From: Bacillota bacterium
GTDB taxonomy: Bacteria > Bacillota > Bacilli > Desulfuribacillales > Desulfuribacillaceae
Direction: 5' to 3'
Length of the DNA stretch: 32,368 nt
NCBI GenBank assembly: GCA_023388635.1
Contig: JAEWFW010000033.1
Coordinates: 1 to 32,368, forward strand
The notes beneath the pieces were generated by a model. It was not told the DNA's origin, did not search any database, and worked only from the letters and a program-made list of their open reading frames with translations. Shown piece by piece: positions 8,099-16,649 of this stretch (position 1 is its first letter; every line of letters begins with the position of its first letter). The translations under genes and the position numbers were made by a program.

Positions 8099-8117
8099 TG
8101 ACTTTACTATAATTTAC

Positions 8118-9074
8118 TCAATGCTGCAACCGGCGCATCAGCAATACCTTGGCAACAATAGCCAGAACCGGCAACTCCAATAACGGTCCGATAATCAATG
8201 CCAAAGCGACCAACGGCTGATCGGGAAATGCCATAATCGCAATCCCCAGAGCGACCGGAGAATTACGTGCAAGAATCGTAAAGTCAAGGCTGACCGTATC
8301 CGCTCGGGAAAACTTCATCAGCTTGCCGACACTTTCCCCGACAAAAAAATTGATCAAGAAAAACAGCAAGACCGGTATTGCTAACAACGCCAATATCTCA
8401 ATATGCTCCAGCAAGTAATGCCCTTGTGAGGCAAACATCGCCACGATCGCCAGTGACAAAAACAAAATATTGCTTTGATTGAAAAAAGGCACGAGATACT
8501 CTTCCATAAGCCGCTGTTTTTTTAGCGATACAAGTATTTTACTTGTTAGAAAAGCGGATAACAATGGCACAAGCAACACATACCAAATACTTTTAATGAT
8601 TTCCCCATAGTCAAAGCTTCCTGTAACGCCTGTGAAAATATACAGATACAACGGAAGCAGCAGCAATTGCAGTACCAAATTAATCGGTAATACCGCCATC
8701 GATTGATTGACATTCCCTTTGGCAATTCCGGTAAAAATCACGTACCAATCGGTGCAAGGTGTGACCATCAGCATGAAAAACCCTAACCATAGATACGGGT
8801 GATCTGCGAGAAATACCCAGCCTAGCAACCAAACTAAAATCGGTGTCCAGATAAAATTCACCGCAACACTTGTACCGACAAAGCGCATATTGACAAACGA
8901 TTCACGCAGATTTCCTATCGATACCGTCAAAAACATTCCATAGAATAACAAAAAAAGACACGGTAAAATAAACGCTTCTGCATGTTCCTGTACCGATTGC
9001 CACTGTCCCAGCCCAAGCCCCAGAAGTACCGCTGCTAATATAATCAATGTTTGAAACCGTTCAATGCCCGACAT
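8118..9074 (-). CDS. ACR3/BASS-superfamily permease, probable arsenite exporter
   Basis: 318 aa from the preferred start, with about ten hydrophobic helices of the bile acid:sodium symporter/ACR3 fold. The motif TPCTDWYVIFTG in the fourth helix region carries the Cys that is essential in ACR3 arsenite carriers. A second fold hallmark, TILARNSPVALGIAI, lies near the C-terminus. By family knowledge, such proteins export arsenite or antimonite, but the subfamily is broad and other anions are possible. An ATG seven codons upstream (9095) lacks a good ribosome binding site, whereas GGAGG sits 9 bp before the ATG at 9074. No arsR is adjacent; an ArsC/Spx-like gene is 19 kb away. Confidence 0.75.
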   Translation of the reverse strand: MSGIERFQTLIILAAVLLGLGLGQWQSVQEHAEAFILPCLFLLFYGMFLTVSIGNLRESFVNMRFVGTSVAVNFIWTPILVWLLGWVFLADHPYLWLGFFMLMVTPCTDWYVIFTGIAKGNVNQSMAVLPINLVLQLLLLPLYLYIFTGVTGSFDYGEIIKSIWYVLLVPLLSAFLTSKILVSLKKQRLMEEYLVPFFNQSNILFLSLAIVAMFASQGHYLLEHIEILALLAIPVLLFFLINFFVGESVGKLMKFSRADTVSLDFTILARNSPVALGIAIMAFPDQPLVALALIIGPLLELPVLAIVAKVLLMRRLQH

Positions 9075-9158
9075 ATACCTAATCCTCCATACCATCCTGT
9101 CTTTTTTAAGTATTACTCTTCTATCTAGAATGTATGATTCCTCTAACTAATATGCTCA

Positions 9159-9199
9159 AGTATAACATACCTCGCCACTGAATATAAATACTTTATATT
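9159..9199. promoter_or_regulatory. Divergent control region between permease and patatin genes
   Basis: On the minus strand TATACT (9159-9164) preceded by TG forms an extended -10 for the permease gene. A palindrome AATATAAA-TAC-TTTATATT (9181-9199) covers the expected -35 position and could be an operator. The same palindrome lies about 40 bp before the patatin start on the other strand, so one bound protein could affect both genes. Confidence 0.45.
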
Positions 9200-9239
9200 T
9201 AACCTGAATTAAGAACTTGTTTCAATGGGGTGATAGCCT

Positions 9240-10220
9240 ATGTATTATAAAATCAATCATTTAGTTTTTGAAGGCGGCGGTGTGCTCGGTATCGCATATT
9301 TAGGGGTAATCGATTATCTCTATCAAAAAAACATCTTTCAAAATATCGAAAAAGTAGCCGGAACCTCTGCCGGAGCCATTACCGCCTGTATCACAAGTTT
9401 CCGGTTGTCTGCCACAGAGATAAAAGAGATTGCCGATTCACTTGATTATCGCCAAATTCCCCAAAGCGTCACCCATCCTGACCTGAAAAAAATACCCAAC
9501 TTCATAATGCGAGAGATGGAAAATATATTTGGCGATATCAATTCCCTCTACCGCCTATTTCGCAACTATGGCTGGTTCTCCAGCCAGTACTTTTACACTT
9601 GGCTGCAAAAGCAAATAGCCAACCAGTTTAACCCGTCTAAAAAACGTCCACCATACACATTTGCAGATTTTCGCAATCCCGCATGCCATAAGGACAATAA
9701 ACCGTTCATGGACCTGTACGTCATCGGAACCGATGTCAGCAATAAAGTCTCGCAAATATTCTCTTACGATACGACGCCGGATATGGAAGTCGCTGCCGCC
9801 GTTCGCATATCTATGTCGATCCCTTTATTTTTCGAAGCGATTAAAACTCCCGATGTAGTCTATTGTGACGGTGGGGTGATGCGCAACTATCCAATCAACA
9901 TATTTGACACCATCAAACCAATCACAAAGTACGGTTCTTATGCGCAGACACTTGGCGCACGCTTCAAAAGCAGCCCGCGTCACAGTGAGATTAACAATCT
10001 CTTAGATTATATCCGCGCCCTGAATCAATCCCTATTAGCGGTACAAAAAGACATCTATAACAATAGCCCTAAAGATATCGCCCGGTCTATCGAAATCGAC
10101 ACCGGGGACGTGTCATCGATCGATTTCGATATTTCTCCCAATGACGAAACGTACAAATTTCTCTACAGCCAAGGATACATGGCCGCCGAAAAGCATTTTC
10201 AAAAACGTTTTCTGCGGTGA
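9240..10220 (+). CDS. Patatin-like phospholipase family protein
   Basis: 326 aa. All signatures of the patatin/RssA hydrolase family are present: oxyanion-hole loop EGGGVLG (residues 11-17), nucleophile elbow GTSAG with S43, and the catalytic Asp in DGGVMRNYP (D210), giving the Ser-Asp dyad. There is no signal peptide, so it should act on membrane lipids from the cytosol. Acyl hydrolase activity is inferred and the substrate is unknown. GGGGTGAT lies 5 bases upstream of the ATG. It is a single + strand gene flanked by minus-strand genes, with an inverted repeat downstream. Confidence 0.9.
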   Translation: MYYKINHLVFEGGGVLGIAYLGVIDYLYQKNIFQNIEKVAGTSAGAITACITSFRLSATEIKEIADSLDYRQIPQSVTHPDLKKIPNFIMREMENIFGDINSLYRLFRNYGWFSSQYFYTWLQKQIANQFNPSKKRPPYTFADFRNPACHKDNKPFMDLYVIGTDVSNKVSQIFSYDTTPDMEVAAAVRISMSIPLFFEAIKTPDVVYCDGGVMRNYPINIFDTIKPITKYGSYAQTLGARFKSSPRHSEINNLLDYIRALNQSLLAVQKDIYNNSPKDIARSIEIDTGDVSSIDFDISPNDETYKFLYSQGYMAAEKHFQKRFLR

Positions 10221-10271
10221 ACTGAACACCATCCGTCCTATACCGAATACCCTCCCTCTTATACTAATGAA

Positions 10272-10311
10272 GGGATTGTATGAAAACGAATCACTCGTCC
10301 CATACAATCCC
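10272..10311. terminator. 11-bp inverted repeat between converging genes
   Basis: GGGATTGTATG (10272-10282) and CATACAATCCC (10301-10311) form a perfect stem with an 18-base loop between the patatin and Yip1-type genes. There is no clear T-run on either side, so termination is only likely from the position. Confidence 0.45.
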
Positions 10312-10350
10312 CATTGCCGCATTGCTGATTACCTACTATATAATGAACGA

Positions 10351-11118
10351 TCAAATAAGTACCACGATAATGACTGCGACTACAATGATCGCCACTAAAA
10401 TCGCTAAAAATCCCAGCAAGATTACCCCCAACGCTTTCCACGCAGAAAATTGATGCGCTTCTGCCATACATTTGAGAGCAATCACCATTCCCCATATCCC
10501 AAGTACAAGTTCAATCACACTAATAATCACGAGCGTGTACAACAAATTAGGATTAGCATCCATCATCGGTGTCAACGAAGTGAAATTTTCTTTACCGAAT
10601 AAAAGCAACAGTGGGATCCAGGTGATCGCTGCCATTATGAGCGCAATATTAGCATATACAACACTCAAACGAACTTCCCTGAGCGTCCCTTTCCCTCCGA
10701 TCCATTTCCCCAATAAATAATAGCTTCCCGCTACGACATAATATTCAACCGCAGCAACCAACACCGCTGCTAACGCAAACAGGGAGAATAGCGTGCCCAT
10801 ATCATAGTCGTCACCCATGCTCTTAAGGGAAGCCTGATTCATCGCATAGATATACCCTCCGAGCAACAACAGCAGGAGAATCTGTGAATAATTATTTGGT
10901 TCGTTAATAATATTGCGCATCGTCGCACGCGGTCTGCGCCAAATCGTCAGCCAATGCCTCCATGGACTTGCTCCACTGTTTATTTCATCTCTGTTTATTT
11001 CATCTCTGTTTGCTTCATCGTTGTTTATTTCGTCCCAGCTCATTTCGCTCCTATTTGTTACCTCACTGTTTGTTGTTTCGCCCTCATTTCTCCATAGGGG
11101 GTCCGTTTCCCGCTCCAT
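10351..11118 (-). CDS. Yip1-domain multi-spanning membrane protein
   Basis: 255 aa from the preferred start. An acidic, low-complexity N-terminus (about 50 residues) built from a pentapeptide repeat (DEINR-like) precedes a Yip1-type domain with five hydrophobic helices: RPRATMRNIINEPN entry motif, LGKWIGGKGTLREV loop, and a C-terminal LGVILLGFLAILVAIIVV. Bacterial Yip1-domain proteins have no settled function. The ATG at 11154 lacks a ribosome binding site, whereas AGAGG is 7 bp before the ATG at 11118. The N-terminal repeat is encoded by seven 15-bp DNA units (10979-11083). Confidence 0.75.
   Translation of the reverse strand: MERETDPLWRNEGETTNSEVTNRSEMSWDEINNDEANRDEINRDEINSGASPWRHWLTIWRRPRATMRNIINEPNNYSQILLLLLLGGYIYAMNQASLKSMGDDYDMGTLFSLFALAAVLVAAVEYYVVAGSYYLLGKWIGGKGTLREVRLSVVYANIALIMAAITWIPLLLLFGKENFTSLTPMMDANPNLLYTLVIISVIELVLGIWGMVIALKCMAEAHQFSAWKALGVILLGFLAILVAIIVVAVIIVVLI
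10979..11083. repeat. Seven-unit 15-bp in-frame tandem repeat
   Basis: Units start at 10979, 10994, 11009, 11024, 11039, 11054 and 11069. The first two are identical (TTTATTTCATCTCTG on the + strand); the others diverge progressively. Because 15 is a multiple of 3 the array encodes a pentapeptide repeat in the Yip1-type protein, so unit number could change without breaking the frame. Confidence 0.8.
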
Positions 11119-11550
11119 AACTTCGCCTCTCTTCGCTCGATATTGGAAATGCATGATGATTGCAAATTAATTCGGTTACAAAGTTAATTCGGTCACAAAG
11201 AGCGTTTTCCTTCACTATTTACAAAATTCTACAGTAGATTTCCGACAATTCTGTGTCATCGCATATCCACTCTTGACATATCTATCAAATAAAAATATTT
11301 TAAAAATAGCTAAAAATAGCCATATAACTACATATAATTATGAAAATTTAATGTGAAATGCAGCAAATTGCATATATAACAATTGATTTTTGCAGCTGTT
11401 TATTATACTGTATTATAATAACGCTTGTTATTATATAACATGTTTTGCCACCGTAATGATTATGCGGCACAAACCATGGTTCCAATATATAACAAGCAAG
11501 TTTCAGAGGTATTTGTTTTGCAAATTATAAAGTGAGGAGAAGGATGGCAA
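11119..11550. promoter_or_regulatory. Long AT-rich control region upstream of ech
   Basis: No gene is seen here. It holds: a 17-bp tandem repeat TTAATTCGGTTACAAAG at 11167-11183 with a one-mismatch copy at 11184-11200; a + strand promoter candidate TTGACA (11273-11278), 17 bp, TATTTT (11296-11301); a second candidate -10 TATAAT (11414-11419); the palindrome ATAATAAC-GCTT-GTTATTAT (11415-11434); and three copies of TATATAACA at 11373-11381, 11432-11440 and 11486-11494. The long leader and spaced repeats suggest that ech is tightly controlled; no known regulator could be assigned. Confidence 0.5.
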
Positions 11551-13446
11551 ATGAACACAATGATTTTTTTAATAGGATTTCCCATCGTTATTGGGCTCCT
11601 ATTGCTTTTTCTACCTCAGCAATCCGTAAGAAAATGGGTTGTAGGGTTGTCAGCCGCGGCTATTAGTGTGGCTTCTGTTCTCCTTGTTGCAGAATATGCT
11701 GGCAAGGGTACAGTCTATTTGGGACTAGAGAACTATACACATCTTCTAGGCATGGCTATGCTCGCGATTGAAGTTGTTCTAGCCCTGATCATCTTGACGC
11801 TTTCACTGCGTCATAAGCAGTACATACCTGCTGTTCTAATGGCTGTCAGTGCTGTTTTAGCAGTATGGTTTGAACTGACCCACGGAAGTGACATTACGGT
11901 GTCAAACAATTTATTCGTCGATAATTTATCCTTGATTATGACTTTAATCATCGGCATTATCGGCAGTATGATTGCCGTGTACGCGTTGGGCTACATGAAG
12001 GATTATCACGACCATCATCCAGAAATGAAAAATCGCACTCCATTTTTCTTTTTCATCGTATTTATTTTCTTAGGATCGATGTTCGGTCTCGTGTACGCCA
12101 ACAACTTGCTTTGGTTGTACTTCTTCTGGGAAATTACGACCCTTTGTTCTTTCTTCTTGATCGGATACAGCAAAGAAGATGTAGCGATCAAGAATTCATT
12201 CCGCGCACTGACGATGAACTTACTCGGTGGAGTCGCATTTTTAATCGCAATCGTCTATTTGCATTTACAAGCTCAGACTGTAGAGTTAAGTGAATTATCT
12301 TCATTATCATCTGCTGTCGTGTTGATTCCTGTGGCATTACTGGCGTTCTCCGGTATCACCAAATCAGCACAAATGCCTTTTTCATCATGGTTATTGGGAG
12401 CGATGGTCGCACCGACTCCGGTATCGGCATTACTCCACTCCAGTACAATGGTCAAAGCCGGTGTGTATTTAATTCTTCGCCTATCACCGGTATTCGCTTT
12501 AACTGACGGTGGCTCATCAGTAGGTCTGTTTGTCGCACTTGTCGGTGCCGTCACATTCTTGCTGACATCAATCATCGCCGTCACACAGAACGACGCAAAA
12601 CGCGTTTTGGCATATTCAACGATTGCCAACCTCGGATTGATCGTCCTCTGTGCAGGTATCGGAAGCCCGCAATTACTCTGGGCTGCGATCATGATCGTCA
12701 TTTTCCATGCGATTGCTAAATCACTTTTGTTCCTGTCAGTCGGTACTGTGGAGCACAATCTCGGAAGCCGCATGGTCGAATCTATGGATGGTCTCGTATC
12801 TTACATGCCGAAACTCGCTGTGACAATTGCTATCGGTATCGCCGGTATGTTCCTCGCACCGTTCGGTATGTTAATCAGTAAATGGGCTGCTTTGGAAGGT
12901 TTAATCAGTGCTCATCCATTATTGACAATATTTATCGCATTCGGAAGTGCGACGACAATCTTCTACTGGACGAAATGGCTTGGCAAGATACTCATGGTAA
13001 AATCAACACCACCGAATTTCAAAGCCAATATACCTGGAACAGAGCAATTTACACTTACAACACTTGCCGTTATGGTCGTAACTATCTGTATGGCGTTCCC
13101 GTTGATATCGACGTATTTTATTGAACCAATGCTGCAAGCGGCATACGGTCAATCATTCGCTCTAGGACATAGCAATATCGCTATTCTATTATTGATGATC
13201 GGTCTGATCCTTGTACTGCCTTTGCAAATTTTACGTACCAGTAATAAAGTGTATAAACCACAATACATGTCCGGTGCCAATGTCGCAGAAAAAGAAATGT
13301 TCCACAACTCTTTTGGAGCATCGGAAACAATTTCTTTCCGCAGCTTATACTTGGATTCGATTTTTAAAGAATCGTTACTATTTAAAGCGGGTGTCGTCTC
13401 GTCTATTGTCTTGATTCTCGCGATGTTTGGGGTGGGATTAATATGA
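11551..13446 (+). CDS. echA: Ech hydrogenase subunit A (NuoL/MrpA-like ion pump)
   Basis: 631 aa, very hydrophobic, about 15-16 helices. It belongs to the proton-conducting membrane transporter family shared by NuoL, MrpA, HyfB and EchA. Conserved stretches include LLWLYFFWEITTLCSFFLIGY, the lysine-containing GITKSAQMPFSSWLLGAMVAPTPVSALLHSS signature, and NDAKRVLAYSTIANLG. It should form the ion channel of the membrane arm. AAGGA lies 6 bp before the ATG. Its stop overlaps the echB start by four bases (ATGA). It is the first gene of a six-gene operon. Confidence 0.93.
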   Translation: MNTMIFLIGFPIVIGLLLLFLPQQSVRKWVVGLSAAAISVASVLLVAEYAGKGTVYLGLENYTHLLGMAMLAIEVVLALIILTLSLRHKQYIPAVLMAVSAVLAVWFELTHGSDITVSNNLFVDNLSLIMTLIIGIIGSMIAVYALGYMKDYHDHHPEMKNRTPFFFFIVFIFLGSMFGLVYANNLLWLYFFWEITTLCSFFLIGYSKEDVAIKNSFRALTMNLLGGVAFLIAIVYLHLQAQTVELSELSSLSSAVVLIPVALLAFSGITKSAQMPFSSWLLGAMVAPTPVSALLHSSTMVKAGVYLILRLSPVFALTDGGSSVGLFVALVGAVTFLLTSIIAVTQNDAKRVLAYSTIANLGLIVLCAGIGSPQLLWAAIMIVIFHAIAKSLLFLSVGTVEHNLGSRMVESMDGLVSYMPKLAVTIAIGIAGMFLAPFGMLISKWAALEGLISAHPLLTIFIAFGSATTIFYWTKWLGKILMVKSTPPNFKANIPGTEQFTLTTLAVMVVTICMAFPLISTYFIEPMLQAAYGQSFALGHSNIAILLLMIGLILVLPLQILRTSNKVYKPQYMSGANVAEKEMFHNSFGASETISFRSLYLDSIFKESLLFKAGVVSSIVLILAMFGVGLI

Positions 13447-14300
13447 ATACATTATCTATAGTCGTTGCTGTCGCTCTGTATCTCATTCTTGCGCCGATCT
13501 TCGGTGGACTGATCGCGGGTGTTGACCGAATTATAACGGCTCGCATGCAAGGACGCGTAGGACCGCCGCTGTTACAGCCTTTTTACGATGTATTGAAACT
13601 CTGGCGTAAGCAGAATATCGCCGTCAATCAGCATCAGACATTTTATGTCATCGGTTTCTTGATTTTCACTGTCATTTCCGGTTGCATTTTCTTTAGCGGC
13701 GGAAACCTGCTGTTATCGATTTTTGCTTTGACTCTGGCAGGGATTTTCCTGATTGTCGGTGCATACTCTACGTACTCGCCTTATGCATATATCGGAGCAG
13801 AACGTGAACTAGTACAGATGATGGCATATGAACCAATGGTATTGTTGACTGTGGTCGCTATGTATATGGCAACGGATAGCTTCAATGTCGCAGATATCGC
13901 CGCTTTTGACGGAACACTGTTCTTGAGTCTGCCGGCAACGTTTATCGGATTTCTATTTATCCTGACAGTGAAATTGCGCAAATCGCCGTTTGATATCTCA
14001 ATGTCACACCATGCTCACCAGGAAATCGTCCGCGGTTTAGTGACAGAGTTTTCCGGTAAAGAGCTGGCAATGGTAGAAATCGCCCACTGGTATGAAAACA
14101 TCTTGCTTTTGGGTATCATCGGGTTATTCTTCGCTTCTAATCCGATTTTAGCAATTGCCGTGATTGTCGTTGTCTATTTCTTAGAAATTTTCGTCGACAA
14201 TATCAGTGCCCGCCTAAAATGGCAGCACGCTTTACGCAGTGCCTGGATCGTCGCTTTCGTATTAGGTGCAGGAAATATACTGTACCTGTTTATAAAATAA
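13443..14300 (+). CDS. echB: Ech hydrogenase subunit B (NuoH-like)
   Basis: 285 aa, about eight helices, NuoH/HyfC/EchB family. Recognisable segments are GGLIAGVDRIITARMQGRVGPP near the N-terminus, the YAYIGAERELVQMMAYEP loop and the KLRKSPFDIS...HQEIVRGLVTEFSG loop, which in relatives contact the electron-transfer module. The subunit anchors the hydrophilic hydrogenase arm and couples it to ion translocation. The ATG overlaps the echA stop. Confidence 0.94.
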   Translation: MNTLSIVVAVALYLILAPIFGGLIAGVDRIITARMQGRVGPPLLQPFYDVLKLWRKQNIAVNQHQTFYVIGFLIFTVISGCIFFSGGNLLLSIFALTLAGIFLIVGAYSTYSPYAYIGAERELVQMMAYEPMVLLTVVAMYMATDSFNVADIAAFDGTLFLSLPATFIGFLFILTVKLRKSPFDISMSHHAHQEIVRGLVTEFSGKELAMVEIAHWYENILLLGIIGLFFASNPILAIAVIVVVYFLEIFVDNISARLKWQHALRSAWIVAFVLGAGNILYLFIK

Positions 14301-14324
14301 CATGTAAGGATTGAGGTGATAAAT

Positions 14325-14762
14325 ATGTCTTATTCAGCAAAATCCCCTTGGCTGGTCCATTATGACGCAGCAAGCTGCAACGGTTGTGATATTGAAGTCC
14401 TTGCGTGTCTGACGCCGCTGTATGACGTAGAGCGCTTTGGCGTATTAAATATCGGAAACCCCAAACACGCAGACATTTTTGTCGTCACCGGTGGGGTTAA
14501 TGAACAAAATAAGCAAGTCATCAAAAACATCTACGACCAAATGGCTGAACCAAAAGTCGTAGTCGCCGTTGGTATCTGTGCTTTATCAGGCGGTGTCTTC
14601 CGTGAATGCTATAACATCATGGGCGGTGTCGATCAAGTAATTCCGGTTGATGTTTACGTTCCGGGATGTGCCGCACGTCCGGAATCAATTATCGATGGCG
14701 TCGTAAAAGCTGTGGGCATTCTCGAAGAAAAACATCAAAACATGAAGAAGGTGAATCAATAA
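14325..14762 (+). CDS. echC: Ech hydrogenase small subunit C (NuoB-like)
   Basis: 145 aa. Small [NiFe]-hydrogenase subunit carrying the proximal [4Fe-4S] cluster, with likely ligands among C18 and C21 in SCNGCDIE, the Cys of VGICALSGG, and the Cys of VPGCAARP. No Tat signal, as expected for a cytosol-facing group 4 enzyme. The frame could begin at a GTG three codons upstream, but GAGGTGAT is well placed 4 bp before the ATG at 14325. The stop overlaps the echD start (TAATG). Confidence 0.94.
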   Translation: MSYSAKSPWLVHYDAASCNGCDIEVLACLTPLYDVERFGVLNIGNPKHADIFVVTGGVNEQNKQVIKNIYDQMAEPKVVVAVGICALSGGVFRECYNIMGGVDQVIPVDVYVPGCAARPESIIDGVVKAVGILEEKHQNMKKVNQ

Positions 14763-15163
14763 TGTCCGATAATCAGACTACTTCCACTAAATTTCAATCT
14801 GCTCCGGTAGAAGCACATGAAATTGTAGAACGTGCTCAGGCTTATGCCAATAAAGGCTACCGTCTCATTCAGATGGGCTGTACACGCACCCCATCAGAAA
14901 TGGACATTATTTATTCTTTTGAAAACGTCGATGCCGACATTGAACATTTGAAAATGACAATTGAGGAACATGCCGTATTACCGAGTATCAGTAGTGTATT
15001 CTTTCACTCTTTTATGTACGAAAATGAAATTCATGATCTCTACGGAATTACCTTTACCGGTATGGCAATTGATTTTGGGGGCAATCTTCTGGAGACAGCT
15101 ATCAAGTACCCTTACAGCCTGACACCAAAAATACAAAGCAAAAAACGAGAGGAGAACGAATAA
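14762..15163 (+). CDS. echD: Ech hydrogenase subunit D (NuoC-like)
   Basis: 133 aa, starting at the ATG that overlaps the echC stop by one base. It resembles the 30-kDa complex I subunit (NuoC): the C-terminal half contains FFHSFMYENEIHDLYGITFTGM, matching the E.x.E..DL.G signature. It has no cofactor motif and is expected to be a structural subunit of the hydrophilic arm beside EchE. The N-terminal 20 residues are polar and poorly conserved in type. The echE ATG follows the stop immediately. Confidence 0.9.
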   Translation: MSDNQTTSTKFQSAPVEAHEIVERAQAYANKGYRLIQMGCTRTPSEMDIIYSFENVDADIEHLKMTIEEHAVLPSISSVFFHSFMYENEIHDLYGITFTGMAIDFGGNLLETAIKYPYSLTPKIQSKKREENE

Positions 15164-16243
15164 ATGAGTAAACGTACAATCGTTCCCTTTGGTCCTCAGC
15201 ATCCGGTATTGCCCGAACCAATCCATCTCGATCTCGTTCTCGAAGACGAGAAAGTTGTGGGAGCTGTTCCTTCCATCGGATTCGTCCATCGCGGACTGGA
15301 AAAGTTAGTGGAAAAAAGGGATTTTCACGAAATGGCATTTGTAATCGAACGCGTCTGCGGTATATGCAGCTTCGTTCATAGTCAAGGATATGTACAGACA
15401 ATCGAATCGTTAATGGATCTAGAAGTACCAGGCAGAGCAAAATATTTGCGCACCATCTGGGCTGAAATGTCAAGAATGCATAGCCATCTGTTATGGCTGG
15501 GTTTGATGGCTGACGCTTTCGGCTTTGAAAGTCTATTTATGAATTGCTGGAGAATCAGAGAACGGATTCTCGATATCTTCGAAGAAACGACCGGTGGACG
15601 CGTTATCTTCGGCGCTTGCAAGGTCGGCGGCGTCAACCGTGATATCGACAACGACACATTGAAAAAAATTGACGGCATCCTCAAAACAGTCGAAGAAGAA
15701 ATTACCGTCATATCCAACGTATTTATGAACGATTACACCGTTCAAAAGCGCACCAAGGGTGTCGGCGTGCTAACTGCCCAAGAGGCTTTCGAACTCGGCG
15801 CAGTCGGTCCCGTGCTTCGCGGAAGTGGAATAGCGCTAGATTTCCGTCAGCTTGATTACGCGTCATATGGCGAACTCGATTTTCAGCCGGCTGTCGAAAA
15901 AGACGGCGATTGCTTCGCCCGCTGCAATGTACGTATCAAAGAATTATTCAGCTCTATCGACTTGATCCGTCAGGCAATCGGCAAAATTCCCGACGGCGAA
16001 ATCGACATAAAAGTCAAGGGATTCCCGAACGGCGAATTTGTATCACGTTTGGAACAACCTCGCGGTCAAGTACTCTATTACGCCAGAGCCAATGGAACAA
16101 AACATTTGGAGCGTTTCCGTGTCCGCACACCGACATTCAGCAACATCCCGCCGCTGTTGAAAATGCTTCCGGGCGCTGATTTGGCTGACGTGCCAATCAT
16201 TGTTCTGACAATCGACCCATGCATTAGTTGTGCAGAAAGGTAG
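15164..16243 (+). CDS. echE: Ech hydrogenase large subunit E, [NiFe] catalytic subunit
   Basis: 359 aa, NuoD/HycE family. The nickel-iron site ligands are present: C65 and C68 in RVCGICSFVHSQG, and C353 and C356 in DPCISCAER. The conserved GFVHRGLEKL and RMHSHLLWLG segments confirm the family. The protein ends at the Arg three residues after the last ligand, so there is no C-terminal extension for a maturation endopeptidase to remove. It should reduce protons with electrons from ferredoxin, or run in reverse. No hyp maturation genes are in the window. Confidence 0.96.
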   Translation: MSKRTIVPFGPQHPVLPEPIHLDLVLEDEKVVGAVPSIGFVHRGLEKLVEKRDFHEMAFVIERVCGICSFVHSQGYVQTIESLMDLEVPGRAKYLRTIWAEMSRMHSHLLWLGLMADAFGFESLFMNCWRIRERILDIFEETTGGRVIFGACKVGGVNRDIDNDTLKKIDGILKTVEEEITVISNVFMNDYTVQKRTKGVGVLTAQEAFELGAVGPVLRGSGIALDFRQLDYASYGELDFQPAVEKDGDCFARCNVRIKELFSSIDLIRQAIGKIPDGEIDIKVKGFPNGEFVSRLEQPRGQVLYYARANGTKHLERFRVRTPTFSNIPPLLKMLPGADLADVPIIVLTIDPCISCAER

Positions 16244-16253
16244 GTGGCATACA

Positions 16254-16649
16254 ATGGGAGTTAATATATTTGGAAAAAAAATCATGAAAAACCTTTTCGA
16301 AAAGCCCGCTACAGCCATGTATCCGGTGCTAAAAAATGATTTCTACCCGATCACACGCGGCGGAATTCACATCGATGCCGAAAAATGCATTCATTGCGGC
16401 ATGTGCGAACGCCGATGTCCAACCCAAGCACTGAAAGTCGACAGACCGGATAAAACTTGGCAAATTGATCGCAGCCGTTGCATCGTATGTAATTTCTGTG
16501 TGCAAGTTTGCCCGACAAAATGTCTGCGAACCGAGAAGGAATACGCCGGTACGATGACCGACAAATCTACCGCCATCTTCTTGGCGAAGTCTCCTGAGAA
16601 GCAGCCGGAAGAAAAGAAAACGGAAGAAGCTAACGAAAATTTAGCGTAA
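16254..16649 (+). CDS. echF: Ech hydrogenase subunit F (2[4Fe-4S] polyferredoxin, NuoI-like)
   Basis: 131 aa. Two [4Fe-4S] motifs are visible: C45, C48, C51 with C55 (CIHCGMCERRCP) and C76, C79, C82 with C86 (CIVCNFCVQVCP). They should relay electrons between soluble ferredoxin and EchC. The Lys/Glu-rich C-terminal tail (SPEKQPEEKKTEEANE) is unusually charged and probably flexible. A GTG in frame at 16230 lies inside echE and lacks a ribosome binding site. AGGTGG is 6 bp from the ATG at 16254, which is therefore chosen. It is the last gene of the operon; hairpins follow. Confidence 0.94.
   Translation: MGVNIFGKKIMKNLFEKPATAMYPVLKNDFYPITRGGIHIDAEKCIHCGMCERRCPTQALKVDRPDKTWQIDRSRCIVCNFCVQVCPTKCLRTEKEYAGTMTDKSTAIFLAKSPEKQPEEKKTEEANENLA

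Noticed and set aside
10979..11083. CRISPR-like repeat array
   Set aside because: Units are 15 bp, directly adjacent with no spacers, and in frame within a protein gene.
11427..11442. Rex-like site TTGTTAT...ATAACA upstream of ech
   Set aside because: The half-site spacing is one base short of the Rex consensus, and the sequence is equally explained as part of an AT-rich palindrome.
12273..12773. Open frame of 166 codons antisense to echA
   Set aside because: The echA frame is a clear NuoL/MrpA-family protein; the opposite frame is low in hydrophobic order and lacks a start context.
4870..16649. Mobile element carrying ech
   Set aside because: No transposase, integrase, terminal inverted repeats or target duplication was found at the edges; only the altered gene order suggests rearrangement.
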